Assembly: GCA_964521025.1 (NCBI GenBank)
Contig: CAZFPK010000011.1
Span: 1 to 64,000, forward strand
Length of the DNA stretch: 64,000 nucleotides
Source of the DNA: DRTC01 sp964521025
GTDB taxonomy: Bacteria > Cloacimonadota > Cloacimonadia > Cloacimonadales > TCS61
Direction: 5' to 3'
Position numbers and translations under genes: made by a program. Numbering within the stretch: position 1 is the first letter of the stretch; the number at the start of each line of letters is the position of its first letter. The notes beneath the pieces are model-generated. The model had not been told where the DNA came from and searched no databases. It was given only the letters and a program-made list of their open reading frames with translations. This document shows, piece after piece, positions 26,361-35,645 of the stretch.

Positions 26361-29336
26361 ATGAAAAAAGATCATTTATTTTTTGTTATTATTTTAGCAG
26401 TTTTTTTTAATCCATTATCTGCCGTAGGAACCGGGAATATTGCCGGAAAGGTTTCCGATAGTCAAAGCAAAGAACCGATCGGTTTTGTCAGTGTATTTTT
26501 AGATGTTGGCGATAAAGGAGTCTACACCAAAGAGAACGGCAGTTTCTATCTTAAAAATATCCCCATTGGAAAACATACAATCAATGTCAGTTTTATCGGG
26601 TACCATAATCAAACAAGAGAAATTGTGGTTGAAGAAAATATTACGACAATGGCCAATTTTGCTTTGGAAATGCAAGCCGTCGAATTATCCGGGTTTGTTG
26701 TTTCGGCAAATCGAGCTAAAACAAGAGAAACACCGATTGCCTTCACAAACATCGATCGTGAAAAAATATCCGATAAATACACAACGGAAGATATGCCCCA
26801 ACTACTCGACGATGTTCCGGGATTATTCGCAAATACAACCGGGATCGGTGATGCCCAAATCACGATGAGAGGTTTTGAAGCAGATAAAATACAGGTTTTG
26901 ATCAATGGTATTCCGGTCAATGACCCCGAAAGCCAGAAAGTTTATTGGTCGAATTGGACCGGACTTTCATCCAATGTAACTTCCGTGCAGGTGCAGAAAG
27001 GAGCAGGTTCTTCTTTGTATGGCTCCGGTGCTTTCGGTGGCTCTCTCAATATCGAAACTATCGGTTCTCAACCGGGAAGATCGTTCACTGTCCGTTCATC
27101 ATACGGAAAATATTTAACTTCGGAAAATTCATTAGTAGCCGATGGAAAAGGTCATCTCGACACTTATCATCCATCTAATTATAATCTTCTGTTCAGGTAC
27201 AATTCCGGGAATATCTTTAAAGGAAAATTTAATTATAATTTGATGGTCGAGAAAAAAGCAGGAGATTATTATCTGATCGGCACAAATTATGACGGCTATT
27301 CTTTTGGTTTGGAAACCCAGACTTCACTCGGTCCGCATAAAGTAAATTTGAGTTTTATCGGTGCTCCGCAAAGTCATAACCAGGTTTATTTCAAATCCGA
27401 CAGGGATTTATTCGATCTTCTGGGAAGAGAATATAACCGGAATAATCACGAATATCAGGAAAATTATTATTTCAAACCGCAAATATCTTTACGCGACGAG
27501 TGGAAAATATCCGAAAATCAAATATTGATGAGTAACTTTTTTGTTACGAAAGGAGATGGCGGCGGGAAATATTTGAACCAGGATAAATTCGATATCGAAA
27601 GCGGCGCGATTTATTTTCGGGACGAATTTCTCGATGCGGATGATCCCGCAGGATTTGAGCATCAGGAGTTTGCCAAACACGCTCTTTATCTTTATGAAAA
27701 TTATGATCTTATCGTGGAAGGATTCAATCCGCAGGATACGATCTGGATCGGTCCGATCCCGGTCGAAGGTCCTTCTTATCATGGTGAATTGATCGGTGGT
27801 GAAGGTAAGGACTTCTTTAAATCGAGATATGATTACAGCTGGCAGAACAACAGGATCAGCGATCATTTTCAATTAGGATTCAATACCTATTATCAATACG
27901 AGATTAATTCCATATTCAATTTAGTTGTAGGTGGTGAATTGAGAAATTGGAATGCCGATCATATCGGCAAAAGAGAGAATTTCCGACATTTTAATCCCGA
28001 TTTCCCGGATAGTGTCGAAACTTACGATAAAATGCAAAAAACTTATGATTATTCCTCTACTGTTTTGAATATGTCCGCTTTCGCCCGAACCCAGATCAAA
28101 CCCTTTTCCAAAATGAATATTATGATCGACGGACAATATGCAAGTTATACCTCGAAAGTCGATGAAAATCCGGTTGAAATTTATGATCTCGGTAATGGAG
28201 AACCGACCAGTTATTATTTTTATGCAACAAAAGAAATGACTGAAACCGATACTTCCGGAGTAGAAACATTGAAATTTACTCGTGATGATTATCAAAAAAC
28301 ATTCAATTTTTTTTCACCAAAATTCGGAATAAATTATAATCTGTCGCAATATTTCAATATACTCACAAACTATTCAATTGCATATAAAGAACCAAAAACA
28401 CGGGATTGGTACAGCGGTTATGACGGTCCGGACGGAAACCAGATGTATGAAATCGACCTGGTCGATGAACAGAACAATGAATATTCAGAAGAAACATTTT
28501 ATGGAGAATTAAAACCGGAAAAGATAAATACTGTAGAATTTGGTATCGGTTATGAAGGTGCTTTTTTTGATATGAACGCCAATTATTATATCAGTGATTA
28601 TGTCGATAAGATCGAGTATGTCGATGTTCCGGTTACTAATTATTATTATGATGCGGATAATGATTCGATCTATACCGTGCAGAGAGACGAATCACTTACA
28701 CTCAATGCAGGACAGGCAAGACACCAGGGATTGGAATTAAGTGCAAATGCAAAATACGAAAATATCGATGCGTCATTATCGGTAACTTATGCCAAGAATC
28801 GCTGGGTCGAGATGAATGTTGACCAGATTTTTGGTGGAGATGCGGAAGATATGAAAGGGAAAATTGTTCCCTTTTCACCTGAAAAAATGGCTAATGCTTC
28901 TCTTGGTTATACTTTCCGAAATCTCCCCTTAAGGGGAAAACTCCGAATGGGATTAACTGCTAAATACTGGGATGATTATTTTGCGAATTATACGAATGAA
29001 TATTACAGCAATTATATCGATGACGGCAGCGGTGGATTTGAAGCAGATTCTACTTCTATAACCAGTTCAAAATTACCCTATTTTTTTGAACTTGGAGGAA
29101 ATCTCAAATATTCTTTTTATCTCGGTAATAAAGAATTTTTTGTCAGGTTGGATTTGAACAACATCACTAATAAGGAAGATAATTTCTCTTCTGCTAATGT
29201 TAAAAAAGACTACAACCGCGGGTATTTCGACGATGAAGGAAAATTCATCGATGATTATTTGACCGGAAACAATTATATGTATGTAACTCCATCCCCGTTA
29301 TTGAATGTATTCTTAACAGTTGAAATGAAGTTTTAG
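26361..29336 (+). CDS. TonB-dependent outer membrane receptor with a CarboxypepD-regulatory-like N-domain
   Basis: The 991-residue outer membrane transporter has a signal peptide to about residue 21, then a carboxypeptidase-regulatory-like domain (GNIAGKVSDSQSKEPIGFVS ... GSFYLKNIPIGKHTINVSFIGY, about 24-110). The plug domain follows (MPQLLDDVPGLFANTTGIGD, MRGFEADKIQVLINGIPVND, VQVQKGAGSSLYGSGAFGGS, about 120-235). The rest is a 22-strand-type beta-barrel rich in Tyr/Asn/Asp and ending in the Phe-terminated strand LLNVFLTVEMKF. Such receptors take up large ligands (iron chelates, cobalamin, glycans) using TonB energy. This one has no SusD partner or TonB/ExbBD genes nearby, so the substrate is unknown. 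GAGGAGG sets the start. A bidirectional terminator follows. Confidence 0.93.
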   Translation: MKKDHLFFVIILAVFFNPLSAVGTGNIAGKVSDSQSKEPIGFVSVFLDVGDKGVYTKENGSFYLKNIPIGKHTINVSFIGYHNQTREIVVEENITTMANFALEMQAVELSGFVVSANRAKTRETPIAFTNIDREKISDKYTTEDMPQLLDDVPGLFANTTGIGDAQITMRGFEADKIQVLINGIPVNDPESQKVYWSNWTGLSSNVTSVQVQKGAGSSLYGSGAFGGSLNIETIGSQPGRSFTVRSSYGKYLTSENSLVADGKGHLDTYHPSNYNLLFRYNSGNIFKGKFNYNLMVEKKAGDYYLIGTNYDGYSFGLETQTSLGPHKVNLSFIGAPQSHNQVYFKSDRDLFDLLGREYNRNNHEYQENYYFKPQISLRDEWKISENQILMSNFFVTKGDGGGKYLNQDKFDIESGAIYFRDEFLDADDPAGFEHQEFAKHALYLYENYDLIVEGFNPQDTIWIGPIPVEGPSYHGELIGGEGKDFFKSRYDYSWQNNRISDHFQLGFNTYYQYEINSIFNLVVGGELRNWNADHIGKRENFRHFNPDFPDSVETYDKMQKTYDYSSTVLNMSAFARTQIKPFSKMNIMIDGQYASYTSKVDENPVEIYDLGNGEPTSYYFYATKEMTETDTSGVETLKFTRDDYQKTFNFFSPKFGINYNLSQYFNILTNYSIAYKEPKTRDWYSGYDGPDGNQMYEIDLVDEQNNEYSEETFYGELKPEKINTVEFGIGYEGAFFDMNANYYISDYVDKIEYVDVPVTNYYYDADNDSIYTVQRDESLTLNAGQARHQGLELSANAKYENIDASLSVTYAKNRWVEMNVDQIFGGDAEDMKGKIVPFSPEKMANASLGYTFRNLPLRGKLRMGLTAKYWDDYFANYTNEYYSNYIDDGSGGFEADSTSITSSKLPYFFELGGNLKYSFYLGNKEFFVRLDLNNITNKEDNFSSANVKKDYNRGYFDDEGKFIDDYLTGNNYMYVTPSPLLNVFLTVEMKF

Positions 29337-29366
29337 ATCCTGTAAAAGCAACATTTTAGGAAAATA

Positions 29367-29404
29367 AAAAACAGGTCTTGCAGATCAAGACCTGTTTTTT
29401 TATT
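29367..29404. terminator. Bidirectional intrinsic terminator between convergent genes
   Basis: AAAAACAGGTCTTG (29367-29380), a 5-nt loop and CAAGACCTGTTTTT (29386-29399) form a 14-bp stem with T-runs on both strands. It separates the + strand receptor gene from the minus-strand gene ending at 29443. Confidence 0.9.
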
Positions 29405-29442
29405 ATTATTTTATCTTGATTTATCCAATGTAGTATCGAAGA

Positions 29443-30426
29443 TTACTTCATCAAGATCATTTTCTTGGTCGAAGTATATCTTCCACCATGTTTCAGTTTA
29501 TAAAAATAAACTCCGGCTGCAACATCGTTTCCTTCATCGTTTGTCCCATCCCAGGAAATATTGTAATTAGCAGCATCTTTATTTTCGTTCAATAAAGTTT
29601 TGACTTTCTTTCCGGCTGCATTAAATATTTCCAATTTTGTATGACCGGACTTTTTAATGTTGAAACGGATAGTTGTTCCTGAAGTAAATGGATTGGGAAA
29701 GTTTTGCGTTGTGATAATGTTTTCAATATTTTTTTCATCGATTGAAACAGTAACCATATCATCTGGAGTTCTGGGACTTAATTCATACTCATCATAAGAA
29801 TAAGCAACTATTCCTGCTAAAAAAACCCAAAAATCACCTAAATTTATTTCAATGGGTGGATCCACATCATCGAGAAAAAAGAAACTGTCATCGATCTGAC
29901 CGAGAGTTGCAGAAGTATCGACAACATACCATTGACCGTAACCATCAGGAACCTGAGAAACATATACATCGCTTAGTTGGACTAAAACTCCTTCATACTC
30001 CTCGCTGGATGATAGTTCGTCGGTTGTGAGAGCAACAGGGTTCGGTAGAGGATTCCCGGAACTTAAATGAGTAACACTGATAAAAGTATCATCATAACCT
30101 GATATTTCGGTTAGTCCATAATATTCTCGAACTGTTCCTGTAATTTCTACTTCATCTCCTAACGCACATGTTTCATCTCCGGACATATAAATTAAAATAC
30201 CTTTCCAGGCACCTCCCTCGGGCATTGATATGACAAAATTATCCGGATAATGGTTATAATTTAATGCTGTTACAATACCTTCGACAGTAACTTCCTGATC
30301 AACTAATGGTGAAGGATAAGTTCCATCACCTCCAGGTTCGGTCGTATATTGGATATCATAAATCGTTGTGGAATTCAGAATTAATGATAATCCAATAACC
30401 AAAATAGAAACTAATAACTTATTCAT
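29443..30426 (-). CDS. Secreted OB-fold protein with a C-terminal sorting domain
   Basis: The 327-residue exported protein starts MNKLLVSILVIGLSLILNST behind GGAGG (spacing 6). Longer in-frame starts up to 30534 lie in AT-rich spacer and add no signal. Residues about 22-200 resemble the OB-fold/beta domain found before extracellular nucleases (IYDIQYTTEPGGDGTYPSPL, EVTVEGIVTALNYNHYPDNF, GDEVEITGTVREYYGLTEI). No nuclease catalytic domain follows, so a nuclease function cannot be claimed. The last 85 residues (NFPNPFTSGTTIRF ... LEIFNAAGKKVKTL ... WDGTNDEGNDVAAGVYFYKL) are the sorting domain. It lies downstream of the 30581-33040 gene on the same strand, but a terminator separates them. Confidence 0.86.
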   Translation of the reverse strand: MNKLLVSILVIGLSLILNSTTIYDIQYTTEPGGDGTYPSPLVDQEVTVEGIVTALNYNHYPDNFVISMPEGGAWKGILIYMSGDETCALGDEVEITGTVREYYGLTEISGYDDTFISVTHLSSGNPLPNPVALTTDELSSSEEYEGVLVQLSDVYVSQVPDGYGQWYVVDTSATLGQIDDSFFFLDDVDPPIEINLGDFWVFLAGIVAYSYDEYELSPRTPDDMVTVSIDEKNIENIITTQNFPNPFTSGTTIRFNIKKSGHTKLEIFNAAGKKVKTLLNENKDAANYNISWDGTNDEGNDVAAGVYFYKLKHGGRYTSTKKMILMK

Positions 30427-30457
30427 AGTAACCTCCATTTTTTTTATGTAACAAGAA

Positions 30458-30483
30458 AAAAAATAAGCTGTTTTTGGTGTCAA
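30458..30483 (-). promoter_or_regulatory. Candidate promoter of the OB-fold gene
   Basis: On the minus strand TTGACA (30483-30478) is followed by TATTTTTT (30465-30458), so TTG-N17 or so-TAnnTTT, the same arrangement as before the TonB receptor. Both start TTGACACCAAA. It lies 32 bases before the ATG. Confidence 0.35.
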
Positions 30484-30526
30484 GCATTTATTTTTTTTTA
30501 ATATTTTTTTTATCTTTAACGAAAAA

Positions 30527-30554
30527 TAACGCACAAGAAAATCCTTGTGCGTTA
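30527..30554 (-). terminator. Intrinsic terminator of the 30581-33040 gene
   Basis: TAACGCACAAG and CTTGTGCGTTA form a perfect 11-bp stem with a 6-nt loop. On the minus strand it is followed by TTTTTC. It lies 27 bases after the stop codon. Confidence 0.85.
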
Positions 30555-30580
30555 CATACTTTCGATAGTTAATTCCTTGA

Positions 30581-33040
30581 TCATTGCACGAAAATCATTT
30601 TTTTAAAATCCGTAAATTCCCCGGTTTTCATCTTAAACAAATAAATTCCGGAAGAAACCGGATGATCATTATTATTTTTACCGTTCCAAAATAAATTATG
30701 AGAACCCTTATCTTTTTCTTCGTCGATCAGGGTGTTTATCAATTGACCTTTCACATTGTAGATATCGATTCGAACATGGTCTTTTTCTTTTAATGTGAAA
30801 CTGATTGTTGTTAACTCGTGAAATGGATTAGGAAAATTCTGATGTAATCTATTTAAAAGAGACAATCCTTCATTTTCATCGATACTGTTCAAAGGAGTCA
30901 GGAAAATATTTTGGATAACATCATTATCAATTATTTCAATATCTTCGAGATGAACAGGTTCATATCCTTCTTTCCAGGCATCGAGCCAATAAATTCCATT
31001 GATAAGATCAATGCTATAAAATCCGTCTTGATCTGTCATTGTTTCTGACCAGTAAAGATCGCTGTTGACCCAGATATTTACCTCTCCAATCGGATTACTC
31101 GTTCCTTCTTCATAAACATAACCCGATAATGAACCGGTGAAAACCATTGGTGTTAAATAAAAATCTTGTTGAACATCATCATCATTGATGATAATATCTT
31201 CCAAATGATAACCAAAATAACCTTCTCTCCAGACATCCACCCAATAAGTTCCGTTAGGCAGGTCGATATAATAAAAGCCGTTTCCATCTGTGAATGAGTT
31301 GTTCCAATATCCTTCGGTATTAGCCCAAACTTCAGCGTTATGGATAGGAATTTGCGACAACGCATCATAAACATATCCATAAAGAGCTCCATTAAAAGAA
31401 ACCGGTTCCAGGTAAAACTCAAGGTAAACAATTTCATCCTGAACAACTATATCAGAAATTTCTTCAAAGTAATAGCCATCTGAATTTCCCTGAACATAAT
31501 AAGTTCCGTTCGGCATCGGTAAATTGAAATATCCGTCTTGATGAATTCCTGTATTAAACCAGTTTTCAAAATCCTGGGTAGCCGATATCCAGCCTTCATT
31601 CAATGGCTGCTGAGTTTCGGAATCATAAAGGTAACCTTCGATACCACCGGTTGCAGTATGAAGATGGAAATCGATATTAGTCGAGCCGGAATAAATATTA
31701 TGATACTGTTCATCGACATAAGTTCCCTCCGGCAGTTCCCAGATCTCGATATGATAACCCTCGAATTGATCGGCTAAACTGGATACGGATAATGTGTAAT
31801 TCCCATCGATCTCGCTTTCAGTTTCCGTCTGTCCCAGAGGACTCCCACAACCGACCTGAACACCTGAAACAGGAATGTCATCGAGATAAACAGTTCCTGT
31901 TATGGCTGCATCTGTTGAAAAAGCGACAAAATCGACAGTTTCCGTTTCTCCTTCCGCCACAAATAATTCCGTATCGTGCGGTACGAGATGATCCGGGATC
32001 AGGTCATCTCTATTCACCCGGATGTTCCAGGAACCCTCTATAACTCCCAGCAAGTAATATCCGTCTTCATCTGTTTCCGTCCAGAGTGCCATTCCCCCTT
32101 CCAACGGATTTGCATTAACCTGAACTGCTTCCAGCGGTCCTTCGTTTTCATCGAGAACTGTTCCTTCGACAAAAGAAGTAGGAGCAAGATATTCAAAATC
32201 GTAGCCTGTCAGATGACCATCGATGTAAACATCAAAATAAAGTGTATCCGGAAACATTCCTCCGGTCAAACCTAAAGGATCAAAAGTCATAACGGTATAA
32301 GTTCCGATTTCAGGAATAAAATCCTGGTAATGACCTGCATCGTCCGTCATCACCATCCAGGGAATTTCTTCATCGACCGGGAATGCACCGACAATCAGGT
32401 TTGCTATTGCCGGAATTATATCACCGGAAACCGAATAGTCACTTGTTATCGCTTCAATAAAGAGATAAGCGACATCTGTTCCGCCGGCATCGACAGCAAC
32501 ATAAAACAGTCCGAGATTTCCAACATTGTTCGGTCCGTCATCTTCCGCATAAACAGTACTCTGATAAACTCCGTCTGCTGGATCTTCATCATCGATATCG
32601 TTATCTACTATTTCAACATCGTCTTCCAGGTTAAAATCGACATCTTGTTCCCAGGTTCCGTTATCGTTCATATCGATCCAGCCTTGTAAAATTGCTTCAC
32701 TGCTTCCATCGGAAAAATAGACCGTAACTATAAAATCTTCACCTTGAGTTATAGTCGCAGCTTCTTCCCCATTGATGAAAATCTCGATTTCATCCCTGGA
32801 ATGAGATGGAATTCGATTTTTCAAATGAGTATGTGCCGGATGAGTAGATGATATTAGCGATCGGAAGGGATTTTTTAAAGTTTGAGATTTGTGCGATCGA
32901 TTTTTTTCATAAATCGATTTAAACACCTCTAATTTCTTCAATTTTTTGATTTCTTTTTTTGCAGGAACTTTTTGTTCTGCTAATAGAAATGTAACCATTA
33001 AAATGGCGATAATGGTGTTAGTAACTTTGATCAGTTTCAT
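30581..33040 (-). CDS. Secreted multi-domain protein with tandem CarboxypepD-regulatory-like repeats and a sorting domain
   Basis: This is an 819-residue exported protein. A Lys-rich region (residues 24-80, KKEIKKLKKLEVFKSIYEKN) follows the signal peptide and could be a propeptide. Two acidic beta domains come next (QGWIDMNDNGTWEQDVDFNL), then at least six carboxypeptidase-regulatory-like repeats. The last three (GALYGYVYDALSQIPIHNAE, GSLSGYVYEEGTSNPIGEVN and the preceding GGIEGYLYDSETQQPLNEGW) are close copies ending in ...DGFYSIDLINGIYWLDAWKEGY-type strands. The last 85 residues (NFPNPFHELTTISF ... IDIYNVKGQLINTL ... WNGKNNNDHPVSSGIYLFKM) form the sorting domain. AGGAGG (spacing 6) sets the start. 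These repeats are usually structural or stalk-like; function unknown. Confidence 0.86.
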   Translation of the reverse strand: MKLIKVTNTIIAILMVTFLLAEQKVPAKKEIKKLKKLEVFKSIYEKNRSHKSQTLKNPFRSLISSTHPAHTHLKNRIPSHSRDEIEIFINGEEAATITQGEDFIVTVYFSDGSSEAILQGWIDMNDNGTWEQDVDFNLEDDVEIVDNDIDDEDPADGVYQSTVYAEDDGPNNVGNLGLFYVAVDAGGTDVAYLFIEAITSDYSVSGDIIPAIANLIVGAFPVDEEIPWMVMTDDAGHYQDFIPEIGTYTVMTFDPLGLTGGMFPDTLYFDVYIDGHLTGYDFEYLAPTSFVEGTVLDENEGPLEAVQVNANPLEGGMALWTETDEDGYYLLGVIEGSWNIRVNRDDLIPDHLVPHDTELFVAEGETETVDFVAFSTDAAITGTVYLDDIPVSGVQVGCGSPLGQTETESEIDGNYTLSVSSLADQFEGYHIEIWELPEGTYVDEQYHNIYSGSTNIDFHLHTATGGIEGYLYDSETQQPLNEGWISATQDFENWFNTGIHQDGYFNLPMPNGTYYVQGNSDGYYFEEISDIVVQDEIVYLEFYLEPVSFNGALYGYVYDALSQIPIHNAEVWANTEGYWNNSFTDGNGFYYIDLPNGTYWVDVWREGYFGYHLEDIIINDDDVQQDFYLTPMVFTGSLSGYVYEEGTSNPIGEVNIWVNSDLYWSETMTDQDGFYSIDLINGIYWLDAWKEGYEPVHLEDIEIIDNDVIQNIFLTPLNSIDENEGLSLLNRLHQNFPNPFHELTTISFTLKEKDHVRIDIYNVKGQLINTLIDEEKDKGSHNLFWNGKNNNDHPVSSGIYLFKMKTGEFTDFKKMIFVQ

Positions 33041-33159
33041 TTGATCCTCCTTAACACTGCCTATCCAGTGATTTAGTTTTGACCCACCTATTAAACACTT
33101 CCTTTATAATTCAAAAAGAAAAAAAAGAAAACCAAGTGTCAAGTTTTTTAAAAAACTAT

Positions 33160-33186
33160 TTGACTTTAAAAGGCTTCTCATATTAT
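33160..33186 (+). promoter_or_regulatory. Candidate promoter of the hybrid kinase gene
   Basis: TTGACT at 33160-33165 and TATTAT at 33181-33186 are 15 bp apart. They lie inside a longer possible reading frame starting at 33079, which supports the GTG start at 33238. Confidence 0.35.
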
Positions 33187-33237
33187 TTATTTTTAGATTT
33201 AATAAGAGTCAATAGAAAAGAACCGGATGAGGAAATT

Positions 33238-35508
33238 GTGGAGTCGAGAAAAAAGAAGATACTTATCATTGAAGATGAAAAAATCGTAGCTCGTCATATT
33301 CACAGAACTTTGATAAATTTGGGATATGATATTTCCGGTATCGTTACTTGTGGTGAGGATGCTGTTGAAAAAGCAACAAGCGATCCTCCGGATCTTATCC
33401 TGACAGACATTATGCTGGAAGGTCAAATGAGTGGGATCGAAGCAGCAGATATTATCAGGAGCAATTTTGGTACTCCGGTTATTTATTTGACTGCTTATAC
33501 AGATGAAAAAATTATCCAAGAAGCTAAAATAGCAGAACCTTTTGGTTATATCCTGAAACCATTTGAAGAAAGAGAACTGCATGCAACAATTGAAATGGCA
33601 TTTTACCGGCAAAAAGTGGAGAACGAACTTCGTGAAAGTGAAAAGAAATATCGCACACTTGTAGAACAGATTGAAGAAGGAATCCTGGTTGTTGATGAAA
33701 ATGAAAATTTTACTTTCGTGAATCCGGCTACATCAGAAATATTCGGTTACTCGGTTGCAGAATTGATTGGAAAAAATTTAAGTAAATTCATCTCTACCGA
33801 AGAATTAAAAAAGATATTGGAGCAAACAGTAATTCGAAGAACAGGGAAATCGAGTAAATATGAAATGAAAATATTTCGGAGTGATGGTCAGGAACGGATC
33901 CTTGAAGTCAGAGCCAGTCCAATGTTTGAAAAAGGACAATATTTTGGTTCATTTGGAATTATTACTGATGTCACAGACACAATTAAAACTGAAGAAACAA
34001 TTCAGGAATTGAAAAAAGCCGTGGAAACAATGCAACTCGGAGTTACAATCACGGATATGAACAGGAAAATTATATATTCGAATCCAGCCGATGCTAAAAT
34101 GCATGGTTATGAAGTAAAAGAATTAATTGGTAAGGATGTCAAAATTTTTGCACCTCCAACAGCGAGAAAAAGCATATCTCTGGAACAAATCAGGGAATGG
34201 AAAGGTCTGATCAGAGAAAGTCTTAATATCCGTAAAAATGGTTCAACTTTTCCGGTTAGATTGATAACAGATATTGTTAAAGTTGGAGATGAACCTATTG
34301 CCATTGTTACGACTTGTGAAGATATCACCCAGCAAAAGGAAGCTGAAAAAGAAAGAAATAAGATCCAATCTCAATTAGTACAGGTTCAAAAAATGGAGAT
34401 TGTGGGTCAATTAGCCGGAGGGATAGCTCACGATTTTAACAATCTTCTGACTGTGATCAATGGCTACGCTGACAGGATATTATCCAAAATATCAAAGACC
34501 GATCAATATTATGGAAGTATCCTGAACATCAATAAATACGGGAAAAAAGCAGCAAATCTAACAAAACAACTTCTCGCATTTTCACGAAAGGAAATAATCG
34601 AACCGAAATTGTTGGATCTTAATAAAATTATTTTCGAAATCGAAAATATGCTGAAAAGTCTGATCGGAGATGATATTAATTTAATCTACAATTTAGAAGA
34701 AAGTATCTATTCTATCAAAGCAGATGCCGTACAGATGGAACAGATATTGACAAATCTGGTTTTAAATGCCAGAGACTCATTTTCCGGCAACGGTGAGATC
34801 AAGATCAAGACAGAAAATATAGAAATTGAAAGACCGTTGAATTCTGTTTATGGTAAGATAGAACCTGGAAAATATGCTGTTTTAACTATACAAGATAATG
34901 GATGCGGAATGAATGAAGAAGTTTTAAGACACATTTTTGAACCTTTTTATACAACCAAAGAACCTGGTAAAGGAACTGGATTAGGTTTATCAACCGTTTT
35001 CGGTATCGTCAAACAAAACAATGGTTTAATCTTGATTGAAAGTAAACCGGGCAAAGGTTCTACCTTTAAAATATATTTCCCTGGTTTAATAAAGGAAGAA
35101 ATAATCCACGAAAAAGTCGATGATGATGATAAACTCCCAAAGGGAAATGAGACAATTTTGTTGGTCGAAGACGAACCGAGTGTACGAGAGTTTGTCAGCT
35201 CGATTCTTGAAGAATACGGATATAATGTTGTGGAAGCTGTCAATGGCGTGGAAGCTTTGGAAAAAATAAAAAAATTCCATGGAATTGTTCATTTATTAGT
35301 CACAGATGTTCATATGCCGAAAATGAATGGTTTTAAGTTAGCTGAAAATATTCAGAGAATTTATCCCGAAATTAATGTTCTCTATGTTTCAGGATATACT
35401 GAAGATGATGCGATTAAAAAAGGAATGGAAGGATTCAATGCAGGTTTTTTAAAAAAACCTTTTTCCTTTTCCGAACTTATTATCAAAATTAGAGATCTTT
35501 TGGATTAA
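33238..35508 (+). CDS. Hybrid sensor histidine kinase (REC-PAS-PAS-HisKA-HATPase-REC)
   Basis: The product has about 756 residues if started at GTG 33238 (AGG, 5-nt spacing); the frame is open to 33079, but upstream codons cross a likely promoter. Domains in order: receiver (6-120, Asp57 in LILTDIM, Lys107), PAS (137-247), PAS (260-367), HisKA with His398 in LAGGIAHDFNN, HATPase (about 500-615; NARDS N-box, DNGCGM, GTGLGLSTV) and a C-terminal receiver (640-756, Asp690 in LLVTDVHMP). There is no membrane segment, so it is cytoplasmic and probably fed by a phosphorelay through the N-terminal receiver. The next genes encode a membrane kinase and an NtrC-type regulator, which suggests one signalling group acting on the pilus-like locus downstream. 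Confidence 0.92.
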   Translation: MESRKKKILIIEDEKIVARHIHRTLINLGYDISGIVTCGEDAVEKATSDPPDLILTDIMLEGQMSGIEAADIIRSNFGTPVIYLTAYTDEKIIQEAKIAEPFGYILKPFEERELHATIEMAFYRQKVENELRESEKKYRTLVEQIEEGILVVDENENFTFVNPATSEIFGYSVAELIGKNLSKFISTEELKKILEQTVIRRTGKSSKYEMKIFRSDGQERILEVRASPMFEKGQYFGSFGIITDVTDTIKTEETIQELKKAVETMQLGVTITDMNRKIIYSNPADAKMHGYEVKELIGKDVKIFAPPTARKSISLEQIREWKGLIRESLNIRKNGSTFPVRLITDIVKVGDEPIAIVTTCEDITQQKEAEKERNKIQSQLVQVQKMEIVGQLAGGIAHDFNNLLTVINGYADRILSKISKTDQYYGSILNINKYGKKAANLTKQLLAFSRKEIIEPKLLDLNKIIFEIENMLKSLIGDDINLIYNLEESIYSIKADAVQMEQILTNLVLNARDSFSGNGEIKIKTENIEIERPLNSVYGKIEPGKYAVLTIQDNGCGMNEEVLRHIFEPFYTTKEPGKGTGLGLSTVFGIVKQNNGLILIESKPGKGSTFKIYFPGLIKEEIIHEKVDDDDKLPKGNETILLVEDEPSVREFVSSILEEYGYNVVEAVNGVEALEKIKKFHGIVHLLVTDVHMPKMNGFKLAENIQRIYPEINVLYVSGYTEDDAIKKGMEGFNAGFLKKPFSFSELIIKIRDLLD

Positions 35509-35645
35509 TAGAATACTGAATGTTAGTACTTTCCGGAATATTTTTTGAATAATCATGTTAATTTTGAGATACCGACATTATATCATTTGGGAAATCAATT
35601 ACTTTGTATAGCATTAATCCGCCAGCTACCAAATGAGGAGAATAG

